Assembly: GCA_004297765.1 (NCBI GenBank)
Contig: SCTZ01000167.1
Location: forward strand, 1-47,465
From: Chloroflexota bacterium
GTDB taxonomy: Bacteria > Chloroflexota > Dehalococcoidia > FW602-bin16
Direction: 5' to 3'
DNA length: 47,465 nt
The notes under the pieces were generated by a model, which was not told the origin of the DNA, searched no databases, and saw only the letters and a list, made by a program, of their open reading frames with translations. Shown one piece after another: positions 15,112-24,484 of this stretch. Each line of letters starts with the position of its first letter. Within the stretch, counting starts at the first letter, position 1. The translations under genes and the position numbers were made by a program.

Positions 15112-16311
15112 TTGAGGGAAGCTGTCATAGTGGGAGCCGTGCGAACGCCCATCGGTCGCTACGGTGGGAGCCTGAAAGACGTGCGCCCGGACGACCTGGC
15201 CGCTCTCGTCATAGACGAAGCGATCAAGCGTGCCCGAGTGAACCCTGCCGATATTGAGGACGTGATCTTCGGAGCGACCAATCAATCCGGCGAAGATAAC
15301 CGCAATGTGGCCAGAATGGCTGCCTTGCTGGCCGGCCTGCCGGTAGATGTTCCCGGAGTTACTGTCAATCGCCTCTGTGCTTCGGGACTTCAGTCGCTGA
15401 TTTTCGCGGCCATGACGATTCAGACGGGTAATGGCGACGTAGTGGTTGCGGGTGGTGTCGAGAGTATGACACGCGCGCCATTCGTGATGGCGAAGGCCAC
15501 GAGTGCGTTCCCGCGCGGCGAGATCACTTCCTACGACACCACGATTGGCTGGCGATTCACGAATCCGCGTCTCGCTGCCATGTATCACCCCTATCAAATG
15601 GGAGAGACGGCCGAGAACGTGGCCGAGCGCTGCGGCATTAGTCGTGAAGAGCAGGATCGGTTCGCCCTAGCCAGCCAGCAGAAAGCAGTGGCGGCGATTC
15701 GTGAGGGCCGTTTCCGCGACGAGATCGTGCCGGTCGAGGTGCCTCAAGCCAAGGGTCCTGCCATTGTGTTCGATACGGACGAACATCCTCGGGCAGACAC
15801 AACTCTGGAGAAGCTGGCCGGGTTGCGTCCGGCGTTTCGAGCAGGCGGAACGGTAACCGCCGGCAATTCGTCCGGGATCAACGATGGCGCTGCCGCTCTC
15901 GTTGTGACGTCACGCGAGAAAGCAGCGGAACTGGGCCTCGATCCGATAGCAAGGATCGTGTCCTGGGGCGTGGCTGGCGTAGATCCGGCGGTGATGGGTC
16001 TGGGCCCCATACCGGCGACCAGAAAAGCATTGACGAGGGCAGGGCTTACCATCGACGACATCGACCTGTTCGAGTTGAACGAAGCTTTCGCTTCGCAGGC
16101 GCTGGCATGCATTCGCGAGCTGGGAATAGATGTCACAAAGGTCAACGTCAACGGAGGCGGGATAGCCCTCGGTCATCCCCTGGGATGCAGCGGCGCACGC
16201 ATCGTGACGACGCTTGTCCACGAAATGGCCCGTCGCAAAGTCCGCTACGGCCTGGCTACCATGTGCATCGGTGTGGGTCAGGGGGCCGCCCTGGTCGTGG
16301 AGGCGATCTGA
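15112..16311 (+). CDS. acetyl-CoA acetyltransferase (thiolase)
   Basis: This 399-residue thiolase cleaves a 3-ketoacyl-CoA with CoA (or condenses acetyl-CoA). The nucleophile Cys89 is in [22 protein letters not shown] near 253, NEAFASQ near 323, [10 protein letters not shown] near 354 (catalytic His) and CIGVGQGAA near 385 (second Cys) complete the active site. The start is TTG 15112 with AAAGGAG eight bases upstream. It is followed by the 3-hydroxyacyl-CoA dehydrogenase 35 bp downstream, giving the last two steps of a beta-oxidation spiral. Confidence 0.95.
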   Translation: MREAVIVGAVRTPIGRYGGSLKDVRPDDLAALVIDEAIKRARVNPADIEDVIFGATNQSGEDNRNVARMAALLAGLPVDVPGVTVNRLCASGLQSLIFAAMTIQTGNGDVVVAGGVESMTRAPFVMAKATSAFPRGEITSYDTTIGWRFTNPRLAAMYHPYQMGETAENVAERCGISREEQDRFALASQQKAVAAIREGRFRDEIVPVEVPQAKGPAIVFDTDEHPRADTTLEKLAGLRPAFRAGGTVTAGNSSGINDGAAALVVTSREKAAELGLDPIARIVSWGVAGVDPAVMGLGPIPATRKALTRAGLTIDDIDLFELNEAFASQALACIRELGIDVTKVNVNGGGIALGHPLGCSGARIVTTLVHEMARRKVRYGLATMCIGVGQGAALVVEAI

Positions 16312-16346
16312 CACAGAAGCCCAACATCTTGATGAGGAGACTCGAC

Positions 16347-17222
16347 ATGACCACCGCAGGAATCGAGCAAATCGCCGTCATCGGAGCCGGCAATATGGGG
16401 CACCAGATCAGCCTTTGCGCCGCTCTCGCCGGCTACAGGGTGAGGTGCGCTGACGTCAGCCCCCAGGTTCTTCAGAAGGCTGAGGCATTCGCGGATAGCT
16501 ATCTTGTCGAGCGGGTGGCCAAAGGGAAGTTAGCCGAGGAAGCGGCAAAGCGGGCCCGCGCGAACATAGCGTTTACTGCCAGCATAGAAGAAGCAGTCGG
16601 CGACGCGGACTTCGTCATCGAAGCCATTCTGGAGAAGCTCGAGCTCAAGCGCGAGTTGTTTGCTCAACTGGACGCCATCTGTCCGCCTCACACCATTCTG
16701 GCTACCAATAGCTCCTACATTGTCAGCTCGAAGATCGCCGATGCGACCAAGCGCGCTGACAAGGTCTGCAACATGCATTTCTTCAATCCGGCTCTGGTCA
16801 TGAAGCTGGTGGAAGTAGTCAGGGGCCCGCACGTATCGAGCGCAACTGCCGAGACCACGATGGAAGTGGCCAGAAGCATGGGCAAGACTCCAGTGCTGCT
16901 CAAGAAGGAAATCTACGGCTTTCTCGTCAATCGAGTACTGACAGCGATCAAGCAGGAAGCTCTCTATCTACATGATATGGGGGTCGCCTCATTCGAGGAC
17001 ATAGATGCCGCCGTGGAGAATGGTCTTGGCCATCCGATGGGACCGTTCAGACTGATGGATCTGACGGGGATCGACCTGTCCTACCATGTCAGTATGGAGC
17101 GCTACCGAGAAACCGGGGACATGGCGCTCAAGCCTTCGCCGACTTTAGTCGAGAAGTACACCAGAGGGGAATGGGGGCGCAAGACTGGGAAAGGCTTCTA
17201 CGACCACGCCAAAGACAAGTGA
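16347..17222 (+). CDS. 3-hydroxyacyl-CoA dehydrogenase (NAD)
   Basis: This 291-residue enzyme oxidises a 3-hydroxyacyl-CoA to the 3-keto form for the adjacent thiolase. GAGNMG (13-18) binds NAD. NMHFFNPA (142-149) carries the catalytic His144, and Glu156 follows in KLVEVVRG. The C-terminal helical domain ends in GRKTGKGFYDHAK. Start ATG 16347 has GAGGAG upstream. The gene is last on the plus strand and meets the giant glycosyltransferase tail to tail with only 33 bp between stops, and no terminator hairpin is visible there. Confidence 0.94.
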   Translation: MTTAGIEQIAVIGAGNMGHQISLCAALAGYRVRCADVSPQVLQKAEAFADSYLVERVAKGKLAEEAAKRARANIAFTASIEEAVGDADFVIEAILEKLELKRELFAQLDAICPPHTILATNSSYIVSSKIADATKRADKVCNMHFFNPALVMKLVEVVRGPHVSSATAETTMEVARSMGKTPVLLKKEIYGFLVNRVLTAIKQEALYLHDMGVASFEDIDAAVENGLGHPMGPFRLMDLTGIDLSYHVSMERYRETGDMALKPSPTLVEKYTRGEWGRKTGKGFYDHAKDK

Positions 17223-17255
17223 CCAGGTCCCTCTACGCCAAGTGAACAAACCCCA

Positions 17256-20200
17256 TCAACGAGTTGGGGATCTGCGCTGAGAAACATGGCTTGGAGTGGA
17301 CAGGGCAGCTTCGACGTTGGCTCGCATCTTGTAGTCGGCGCCCTCTGCTTGAGTAAGTCGATCGTGATGGACATAGACCCCGTCCGCGCAAGCCAGCTTG
17401 AATCCATTGTCCCGCAGCCGCCGATACAGGTTCCACAGCAGGTCGGTCAGCGAGGAGCCGTCGCCGAGGCCGCCGATGCGGCGCACGGCGCCGGTGCTCA
17501 GAAGCAGGCAGAAGCCACCGAGGTAGGGGACTTCGGTCCACTCCAGCCGGTGATCTCGGCGGCGCTCAGCCGCGAACTTCTCGAGCTCGCGCTTCAAGCT
17601 CCGGTACTCCTGCTTGATACGCTGGGGCGCGGGAGCGGCATTAGACACGGGCCCCACGACGGCAATGGTCGGGTCCATGGCAAAGATTTGCAACATGCTG
17701 TCGAGCCAGCCTTTGGTCACGATCACGTCGGCCGAGAGTAGAGCGACATAGGGCGCAGCCGCGGCGACCGCGGCGCGCAGGATTTCCTCCATCGTAGCTT
17801 CGGAAGCCGCCGTCGCAATGGCCCAACCAGTGGGGATGGGCCTGCGCCTGTTCCATATCTTCACGCTCAGGCTAGCTTCCGGACGAAAGCGCTGCAATTG
17901 GTCGAGGCACGCTCCGAGCGGCTCGGACCGATCGGCCGCAGATATCAGCAGAGTAACTGGAGCAGGGGTAGAGCCCTCAGTCTCGTGCTCACTCGCTGGA
18001 TCGGCACGGCGAGCGGATGCCGCCGACGTCCGGGATCTTTCCGACAATCGATCTGGCGTTGTCTGGCTCACACGCAGCTCGGCAAGCAGAAGTTCCATCT
18101 GCTTTGAGAATACTGCACGGCTGTGATGGACTTCGACATGGGCACGTCCACCCTCGGAGAGCGCCCGCCACAGCCCTTCATCTCGATGGGTCCGCACAAT
18201 GGCATCGGCGAACGTCTGAACATCATCGGCTACCGACAGGATCTGCATCTCGCTCTCAGGAACAATCGTCGCGGCATAGCTGCGCGTAGTCACGACGGGA
18301 AGCCCCGACGCTAGAGCCGCTTCCACGATCCCGCGCGCCCCGCCCTGATGGCGTCGTGGTGCTACGAGCACCCGGCACGCTCGAAGGCGTTGCTCGGCTT
18401 CAGATAGGCTGCCGATTACGACCACGCCGTTGCCGGATAGATCCCATACGTGGGGAGGCGGAACATCGCCGACAATGGTGACAGAAACGTTCGGTATCTG
18501 GGCTCGCACACGGGGCAGCACATCGAGACAGAACGAAAGCACAGCATCCGCATCGGACGAGTACCTGAAGTCTCCCACGAACAGTAATCCCTCCCGCTCT
18601 GCCCAGGAGGACACGGACTCCTCGACGCAGCGATTGTGCGACACCGTGTGAACCATCGCACCTGGGATTTCAGCTACCAGGCGTCGTCGCGACTCCTCCG
18701 TCTCAGCGATCAGCACATCCGCCCGACGATAGAACGCCAACTCACGCCGCCTCACGTCTGCTGCTCTGGTGCGATCGTCGAACTGCTGAAGAGAAGCCCT
18801 CGGATAATCCTCGCTAATGAGATCTGCCTCAGCTCTATGCACGAACACTTGCGTCTGCGGGGAAAGACTACGAATATCCTCCAGGTACTGCGCTGCAAAC
18901 TCGCTGAAGGCAACCATCGCCAGATCGTAGCGCATCTCTTCCAAGAGTGGCGCCAGACCGATGGATGATACATGAGCGGCGTAGGACTGACGACGCATCC
19001 TGTCCCGGTCGACCAGGTAAACCTCGACGCCCTTTTGCCGCAGATGGCGCACGCATCGTCCCTGATCGCGGTCAGCTCCCGCAATGAGAGTTACGGCATG
19101 ACCGTCGCCCGAGAGGGCCTCGAGCATAGCGAGGAGTCGCTGTGACTCAAACGGCCGGGCATCGGCAGACCAGTCCGGATCGATGACCAAGATGCGCTTC
19201 CCTGGAGCCCGATTGCTGGCACGGCGGATTGTCTGGAGAGTCGCGGGAGGCTGCTGAGCCAACTCGTCCGCCCATTTCTCAACAAATACCTCTCGATCTC
19301 TTGACTGTCTGTTGTCTCTTGAAATATCCTCGCCCGTCCGGTCAAGACCGACGATCTCACCCCGAGGGGCAAGCCGACGGATCGGTTGGCGGCACAGGGC
19401 GTCGAGGCGCTCTTTCACTACCTGGCTGGCCCGCTCCCACGTGAAATCTGCTCGAATAAGAGTGTTGGCATTCCGTCCCCTCTGCTTCGCTTCGAGTGGG
19501 GCCCGCACAACCTGTGTGAGCAAGCGCTTCAGCGCTGGAAGATCGGGCTCACCCCACCACGGATTATCGACCGTTTCCAGATCGGCGACGCGCTTCACCT
19601 GATCTCGCACCTCGCGTGCAGGGATCAGATAGGCCGTTTCAGAGGTGCAGAAATCCAAGGCCGCCCCGTATCCGGTCACAATGACCGGCAGACCACAGGC
19701 CATGGCTTCTGCAATGGGCAAACCGAAGCCCTCCCCGCGGTAGGGATGCACCAGGCAATCGCAAGCCGTGAACAACCCCGGCAACTCCTCGTCGGTAAGA
19801 GCTCGATCGATATACTCGATTTCCGGAGCATGGGAGAGACTTTGGTGCTGGGCTAGGATCTTCTCGGCCGTCTGTCCCTTGTAAAACGACTTGGCACCCA
19901 TGTCTTTGACAACCAGACAGACATCGTCTTGGGCCGTGAACGTGCTCGTATACGCCTCTAGCAGCAGGTCAAAGCCTTTGCGCCAGATGGTCGCCCCGAC
20001 GAACAGGAACTTGAACCGCTTCTTGGTCTTGAGTGGCAACCGCCTGGCGTCAGGATTGAAACGACTGACGTCTACTCCGTTGGGGACCACGTGCACCCGA
20101 TCGGCGGGCATTCCGCTGCGAAGGTAGCAGTCTCGCACGTAGCTCGTCGGAACCCACACGTCATCCACCAGGTCGCGCATCGTCTCGATCCAGAGCTTGG

Positions 20201-23200
20201 GGATGCTGCCATACTCCCAGGGCTGAACCATCACCCAGCGACCTTCCTGCGGCGCGGTAAGCTTGGGCGGCCACTGATGGCGCACGTGGATCTCGGCCGG
20301 CCGAGATAGTGCTCGACTCAAACGCTCTGCGATATGACGAAAGCGTGGATCAGCCTCCGGTCCGAACTCGTGTGGCTCGTAGGGCAGTATTGCAAGATCG
20401 ACGTCGGCATCCTGAGCCAGCCTGATACATAGCTCACGATTGACTAACGCTAGAGAGTGATACACGAACTGGGAGCCTTCCCAACGTACCGGGACCCCTC
20501 GCCCCACACTCGTCGTCGCGGTCGCGGGAGCCCGTCCGATCTCCGCCTGTATCTCTCGCAAGCGCGCCGCGGCGATGGCCGCGACCTTCTTCCACTGCCA
20601 GTACTCGACCATGTCCTGACTAGCGCGCTGTCCCAGCGCCGCGACGATTGCTGGTTTCTCATGCACCCGACGCAGCAAAGTAGACAGATGCATCACTGAC
20701 GGCTCGGCCCAACGCTGCCCACGGAAATACCCAACCTCTCCTTCTTCGCCGATTTCCACCAGGCCTTCGCAGTCGAGCAGCAAGCTGTTCTCGTCACTCA
20801 TGAATTCGGTGTTGCCACTCCAACGCGTCGCAATAACCGGGAGACCGCATGCCATGGCCTGCATATGCGGGCGGCCCCATCCTTCCCCGCGAGAAGGCGC
20901 GACGTATGCGCTCGCGGCCGCGAAAAGGCGCGGCAGCTCCGGCTCCGATATCTGCTTGCCTAGCACAATGATGGGCGCCACCGAGCGACGGGTACGTCCA
21001 AGGTGCTCGTGAAGAAAGCGATCTATGTATGAGTCGATCTCCTGGCGGCTATCTACCTCATCGGTGGCGCTCCACTTGTACGTGCGCAGGACCAGACAAA
21101 CATCGTCCTCTGAACCGAAAGCATCGGCCCAGGCGCGCAACAGCACATCCCAGCCCTTGCGATAGCTCCACACGAAGATGGACAGGAAGACGGTGCCTCG
21201 CGCTCCAGGGATCGGTAGTGGACTGAGACCAGGACGGAATTTGGAAGTGTCTATGCCACCAGGGATCTGGAAAAGGCGCGATCTCACGCCAGCATTCCGA
21301 AACGTCTGCATATTGAAACGGGTTGGAACCCAGATTTCATCCATCTCGTTGCACTTGGCCACCCAGTCGGGTGGAAGCCCATCGGTCTCGAACATAACCC
21401 GACCAATGTTGTAGGCCGCCTCGGGCAGCCGTGCAAAAGCATAGGCAGGAAAGTGCATCACGCTGATGAAATCCGGATGCACCGTCATTCCTAACGAGTG
21501 CTCTAACGTCCGTTGCGTGGATGCGTCAAGCTGTCTGCGGAACACATCGGACTGCCTACCAACTGCTCTGGCTGACACGGGCAAACCATTTGCGTGGAGC
21601 CCCAGGATGAAGTTGCGCGCCTCGTCCGCATAGCCACTCGGGTCATAGATGGGAGCCTGCCAGAGAATAGAAGAGGCACCCACCGATGGCTCCGCTCCTC
21701 CACCGCGCGCCGACAAAGACACGGGCTTATCGTTCGAGCGGCGTCGGGCGCTCTTCGCGCTCGTAAGCTGACATAGCCGGTCGGCGATCTTGTCGGCTGC
21801 GCGATCGAGAGTCCAGTTTTCCTGGATATCACGTCGAGCGCGTGCCCCCTTTGACCGCGCCTCCTCTCGATGGTCGTAGACGTGTCGCATCACGGCCGCC
21901 GTGTGCGATGCCGAGGGCTCAGCCCATTTCTGATCCGGCGTGAACTGGGGATGCTCCATCGATTGCTGACGATCCACAGCAACCAGACCCTCGATATCGA
22001 TCAGATAGCTGTTTTCGTCGTTCATGAAGTCGAGCTGCGCACTCCAGCGAGTGCCGATGACGGGCAACCCCATGGCCATGGCTTCCATATACGGAATGCC
22101 CCAGCCCTCGCCGCGCGAGGGCAGGACGAACGCGTCCCCGGCTGCGTACAGGGAGGGCATCTTCTCGTCCGGAACGAAGTTCTCCAACAAGATGATCGCG
22201 GGTATGTGCGCCGGATCTAAGCCGAGCTGGCGAACGTAGTTCGCGATGCGCTCCAAGATCGGCGGCGTTTTGATACGATCAGGGTAGGTTCGAAGGAGCA
22301 GACAAACGTCATCGCTGGGCGTGAAGGCGGACAGATACGCCTTCAACAGCACATCCCAGCCCTTGCGCTTGCTCCACTGGAAAGTGGATAGAAAGGCAAA
22401 ACCACGACGTTCCTCAATCCTGAGGGGTTGAACCTCCGCGGGATCGTATCCTCGGGTGTCCATACCGAAGGGGATCACCTGAATCCGGGCTGGATCGACC
22501 CCCGCCCGGATGAAGGTTTCGCGGTTGAAACTGCTGGGGACCCAGACCTCATCCATACCGTTGCACGCGCTGCTCCAACCCGCTGGCAGGCGATCGGTCT
22601 CGAACATAGTGGCTCCCACGTAGGCCTGATAGCCCGGGTTCTGCCGCCGATGAAGAGCGAAGACATCGTCACCACGCCAATCAGCGGCCGGGTGCAGACA
22701 CACGTATACGGGGCAATCTCGCCGAGTCTGCAGCAATCTATTCCAGAGCTGGAACTCGACGGGTCTTTGCTTTAGCTGAGCGACGAAATGCTGATCGACG
22801 GCATAAGGCTCCACCGCCACGGGCACGCGTCGGCGGTGCAGAGACAATATCGTGTCTCGTCCAAGGCGAGCATAACCGCTGAAGTTCAGGATCGGCGCGG
22901 TCCACTTTACGCCAGGAACCAGGCTAGCCGTATCTGAAAGACGGTCCGCGGGATGGGCGGCGGCAGTTGGCGGGGTCTCGTTCTCCTTTCTTTCCAGAGC
23001 CTCCAGGGCTCGTCGAGCCTCCTCGCTCGATGGATCCAGGTCCAGGGCCAGCTCCAAGGCCACCCGAGCAGCTCGCCATACCTTGATACTGGCGAAGCTT
23101 CGAGCCATCGATAGATAGGACTGGAGCATGGCTGGCTGATCGCCCTGCGCTTCGGACTCCGCCGCGACTCGAAGCCGCTCGGTCAGAGCGACTCCCTCTG

Positions 23201-24380
23201 CCGTCTCGACGGTCTGGCGCAGATGGCCGACCTCGACCTGTCCGTCCAGCCTGATCGCCTCTGCTACGAAAGCCCGCATCTGCTCTGGTGCGGCGCGCAG
23301 CACCTCCAGCACGTTGGCGGGTGTCGTTCGGTCCGCCGACCTCACCAGAGGCGCATTCTCCCGGACAATGCAGGCTTGCCAGTCCTGATTATGAAGGCTC
23401 AACGTCCCGACGATGTCATTCTGAATCCGTGCCTTGACGTCATCGTCGAGGTTAGAGCTCTCGACTATCCGGCGTAGATTTCTCGCCATGGACGTGTAGG
23501 GTCTAGCGGGCACATCCTGCTCCATAGCGGGGTTCAGCCCGGCCATGTAGGCGGACAGGTCTTTCGATTGGTTGAGAATGCGGTAGTAGAACAGCGGGTC
23601 TGGGAGCTTGACGAACTCGCCAAGCAACGACATCTGCAAGAGCCAGAGAACGTCGTTTCCGAACGCATCGACAAAGGGCCTCGTTCGTCTGATGGCGTCC
23701 GAGCGCATGAGACCGTAGATCGCATACCAGCCTAGCGTAGAGATGAGGGCATGAACGCGTTCCTGCACGTTCAGACCGACCGTGTCAAAGTTATTGTAGG
23801 CGTAGTTCTCCCTCACGTTGCCATCGTCGTCCAGGAAAACAATCTGGGTGCAGCACAGCACGGCAGCCGGGTTGTCCTCAAGCCCAGCGAGGCATCTGCG
23901 CAGGTAGCTCTTGTCCCAGAGATCATCGTGCGCGGCCCACATGAAGTACTCGCCGGCGGACAACTCGAAGACGCAGCGGAAGTTGACGGTTGCCCCCAGG
24001 TTCGTTTCATGCCGGTAATAGAGAACCCTCGGGTCTCGGGCCGCGTACTCCTGGCAAATCTCCTCCGTGTGGTCCGTAGACGCGTTGTCACATATGATCA
24101 GCTCGAAATCCTTGTAGTCCTGGTCAAGCAACGCGTCCAGGGCCAGCCTCAAGTACTTCTCGCCGTTGAAGACAGGCAGTCCAATACTGACCCTGGGGAC
24201 CTTACGGGACTCCTCCATGGGACAAACCGAATCTGCTCCCGCCTGGACACTGGCTTTCCCCATCGCCCGCGCCCGAGGGGATCCGATGCGCTGTCCCGCC
24301 TCGCGGAAACAGCCCTGGGGACATGAAGGACATCCCACGCGGCACGATCCGAACAGGTCCTTGTCACTGAAGGGTTGCAT
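17256..24380 (-). CDS. giant six-module glycosyltransferase (GT2-GT4-GT4-GT4-GT4-GT2-like)
   Basis: This 2374-residue cytosolic multidomain glycosyltransferase probably assembles or decorates a surface glycan. Modules, numbered from ATG 24380, are as follows. 1-54 is a leader with CxxxCxxCxxxC (13-24). 60-290 is GT2 (SIGLPVFNGE, DNAST at 98, HDD 151-153). 340-465 is helical and TPR-like. 492-870 is GT4-A (E758/E766 of the EX7E pair). 904-1275 is GT4-B (E1166, but Gln1174). 1294-1660 is GT4-C (E1550/E1558). 1725-2105 is GT4-D (Gln2012, E2020). 2140-2350 is a GT2-like end with SADVIV and PYLGGFC. A and B share MFETD and MDEVWVP motifs and look duplicated. The start at 24380 has AGGAGG five bases upstream; an upstream in-frame extension is repeat-encoded and rejected. 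It follows sugar-nucleotide genes on the same strand. No membrane segment was seen. Confidence 0.92.
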   Translation of the reverse strand: MQPFSDKDLFGSCRVGCPSCPQGCFREAGQRIGSPRARAMGKASVQAGADSVCPMEESRKVPRVSIGLPVFNGEKYLRLALDALLDQDYKDFELIICDNASTDHTEEICQEYAARDPRVLYYRHETNLGATVNFRCVFELSAGEYFMWAAHDDLWDKSYLRRCLAGLEDNPAAVLCCTQIVFLDDDGNVRENYAYNNFDTVGLNVQERVHALISTLGWYAIYGLMRSDAIRRTRPFVDAFGNDVLWLLQMSLLGEFVKLPDPLFYYRILNQSKDLSAYMAGLNPAMEQDVPARPYTSMARNLRRIVESSNLDDDVKARIQNDIVGTLSLHNQDWQACIVRENAPLVRSADRTTPANVLEVLRAAPEQMRAFVAEAIRLDGQVEVGHLRQTVETAEGVALTERLRVAAESEAQGDQPAMLQSYLSMARSFASIKVWRAARVALELALDLDPSSEEARRALEALERKENETPPTAAAHPADRLSDTASLVPGVKWTAPILNFSGYARLGRDTILSLHRRRVPVAVEPYAVDQHFVAQLKQRPVEFQLWNRLLQTRRDCPVYVCLHPAADWRGDDVFALHRRQNPGYQAYVGATMFETDRLPAGWSSACNGMDEVWVPSSFNRETFIRAGVDPARIQVIPFGMDTRGYDPAEVQPLRIEERRGFAFLSTFQWSKRKGWDVLLKAYLSAFTPSDDVCLLLRTYPDRIKTPPILERIANYVRQLGLDPAHIPAIILLENFVPDEKMPSLYAAGDAFVLPSRGEGWGIPYMEAMAMGLPVIGTRWSAQLDFMNDENSYLIDIEGLVAVDRQQSMEHPQFTPDQKWAEPSASHTAAVMRHVYDHREEARSKGARARRDIQENWTLDRAADKIADRLCQLTSAKSARRRSNDKPVSLSARGGGAEPSVGASSILWQAPIYDPSGYADEARNFILGLHANGLPVSARAVGRQSDVFRRQLDASTQRTLEHSLGMTVHPDFISVMHFPAYAFARLPEAAYNIGRVMFETDGLPPDWVAKCNEMDEIWVPTRFNMQTFRNAGVRSRLFQIPGGIDTSKFRPGLSPLPIPGARGTVFLSIFVWSYRKGWDVLLRAWADAFGSEDDVCLVLRTYKWSATDEVDSRQEIDSYIDRFLHEHLGRTRRSVAPIIVLGKQISEPELPRLFAAASAYVAPSRGEGWGRPHMQAMACGLPVIATRWSGNTEFMSDENSLLLDCEGLVEIGEEGEVGYFRGQRWAEPSVMHLSTLLRRVHEKPAIVAALGQRASQDMVEYWQWKKVAAIAAARLREIQAEIGRAPATATTSVGRGVPVRWEGSQFVYHSLALVNRELCIRLAQDADVDLAILPYEPHEFGPEADPRFRHIAERLSRALSRPAEIHVRHQWPPKLTAPQEGRWVMVQPWEYGSIPKLWIETMRDLVDDVWVPTSYVRDCYLRSGMPADRVHVVPNGVDVSRFNPDARRLPLKTKKRFKFLFVGATIWRKGFDLLLEAYTSTFTAQDDVCLVVKDMGAKSFYKGQTAEKILAQHQSLSHAPEIEYIDRALTDEELPGLFTACDCLVHPYRGEGFGLPIAEAMACGLPVIVTGYGAALDFCTSETAYLIPAREVRDQVKRVADLETVDNPWWGEPDLPALKRLLTQVVRAPLEAKQRGRNANTLIRADFTWERASQVVKERLDALCRQPIRRLAPRGEIVGLDRTGEDISRDNRQSRDREVFVEKWADELAQQPPATLQTIRRASNRAPGKRILVIDPDWSADARPFESQRLLAMLEALSGDGHAVTLIAGADRDQGRCVRHLRQKGVEVYLVDRDRMRRQSYAAHVSSIGLAPLLEEMRYDLAMVAFSEFAAQYLEDIRSLSPQTQVFVHRAEADLISEDYPRASLQQFDDRTRAADVRRRELAFYRRADVLIAETEESRRRLVAEIPGAMVHTVSHNRCVEESVSSWAEREGLLFVGDFRYSSDADAVLSFCLDVLPRVRAQIPNVSVTIVGDVPPPHVWDLSGNGVVVIGSLSEAEQRLRACRVLVAPRRHQGGARGIVEAALASGLPVVTTRSYAATIVPESEMQILSVADDVQTFADAIVRTHRDEGLWRALSEGGRAHVEVHHSRAVFSKQMELLLAELRVSQTTPDRLSERSRTSAASARRADPASEHETEGSTPAPVTLLISAADRSEPLGACLDQLQRFRPEASLSVKIWNRRRPIPTGWAIATAASEATMEEILRAAVAAAAPYVALLSADVIVTKGWLDSMLQIFAMDPTIAVVGPVSNAAPAPQRIKQEYRSLKRELEKFAAERRRDHRLEWTEVPYLGGFCLLLSTGAVRRIGGLGDGSSLTDLLWNLYRRLRDNGFKLACADGVYVHHDRLTQAEGADYKMRANVEAALSTPSHVSQRRSPTR

Positions 24381-24399
24381 TCGATCCTCCTCAGGCTCA

Positions 24400-24449
24400 T
24401 CCGATCGATCAGACCAATCGGACCGATCGATCTGATCAGACCGATCCGT
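24400..24449. repeat. R4 degenerate 9-bp tandem repeat (GACCGATCN)
   Basis: About five units of a GACCGATCN-type 9-mer fill the gap between the aminotransferase stop and the giant glycosyltransferase start. A short piece recurs at 27796-27812 in the gap before the 3,5-epimerase. In one frame it reads as DRSDxxDRSD, but that lies upstream of the real start codon. Confidence 0.7.
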
Positions 24450-24484
24450 AGCCCCTCGCCTGTCATGGCACGAGAAACACAACA

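Noticed and set aside
17286-24326. Many plus-strand frames opposite the giant glycosyltransferase
   Set aside because: They are antisense shadows of a GC-rich gene; none shows a family motif or ribosome site.
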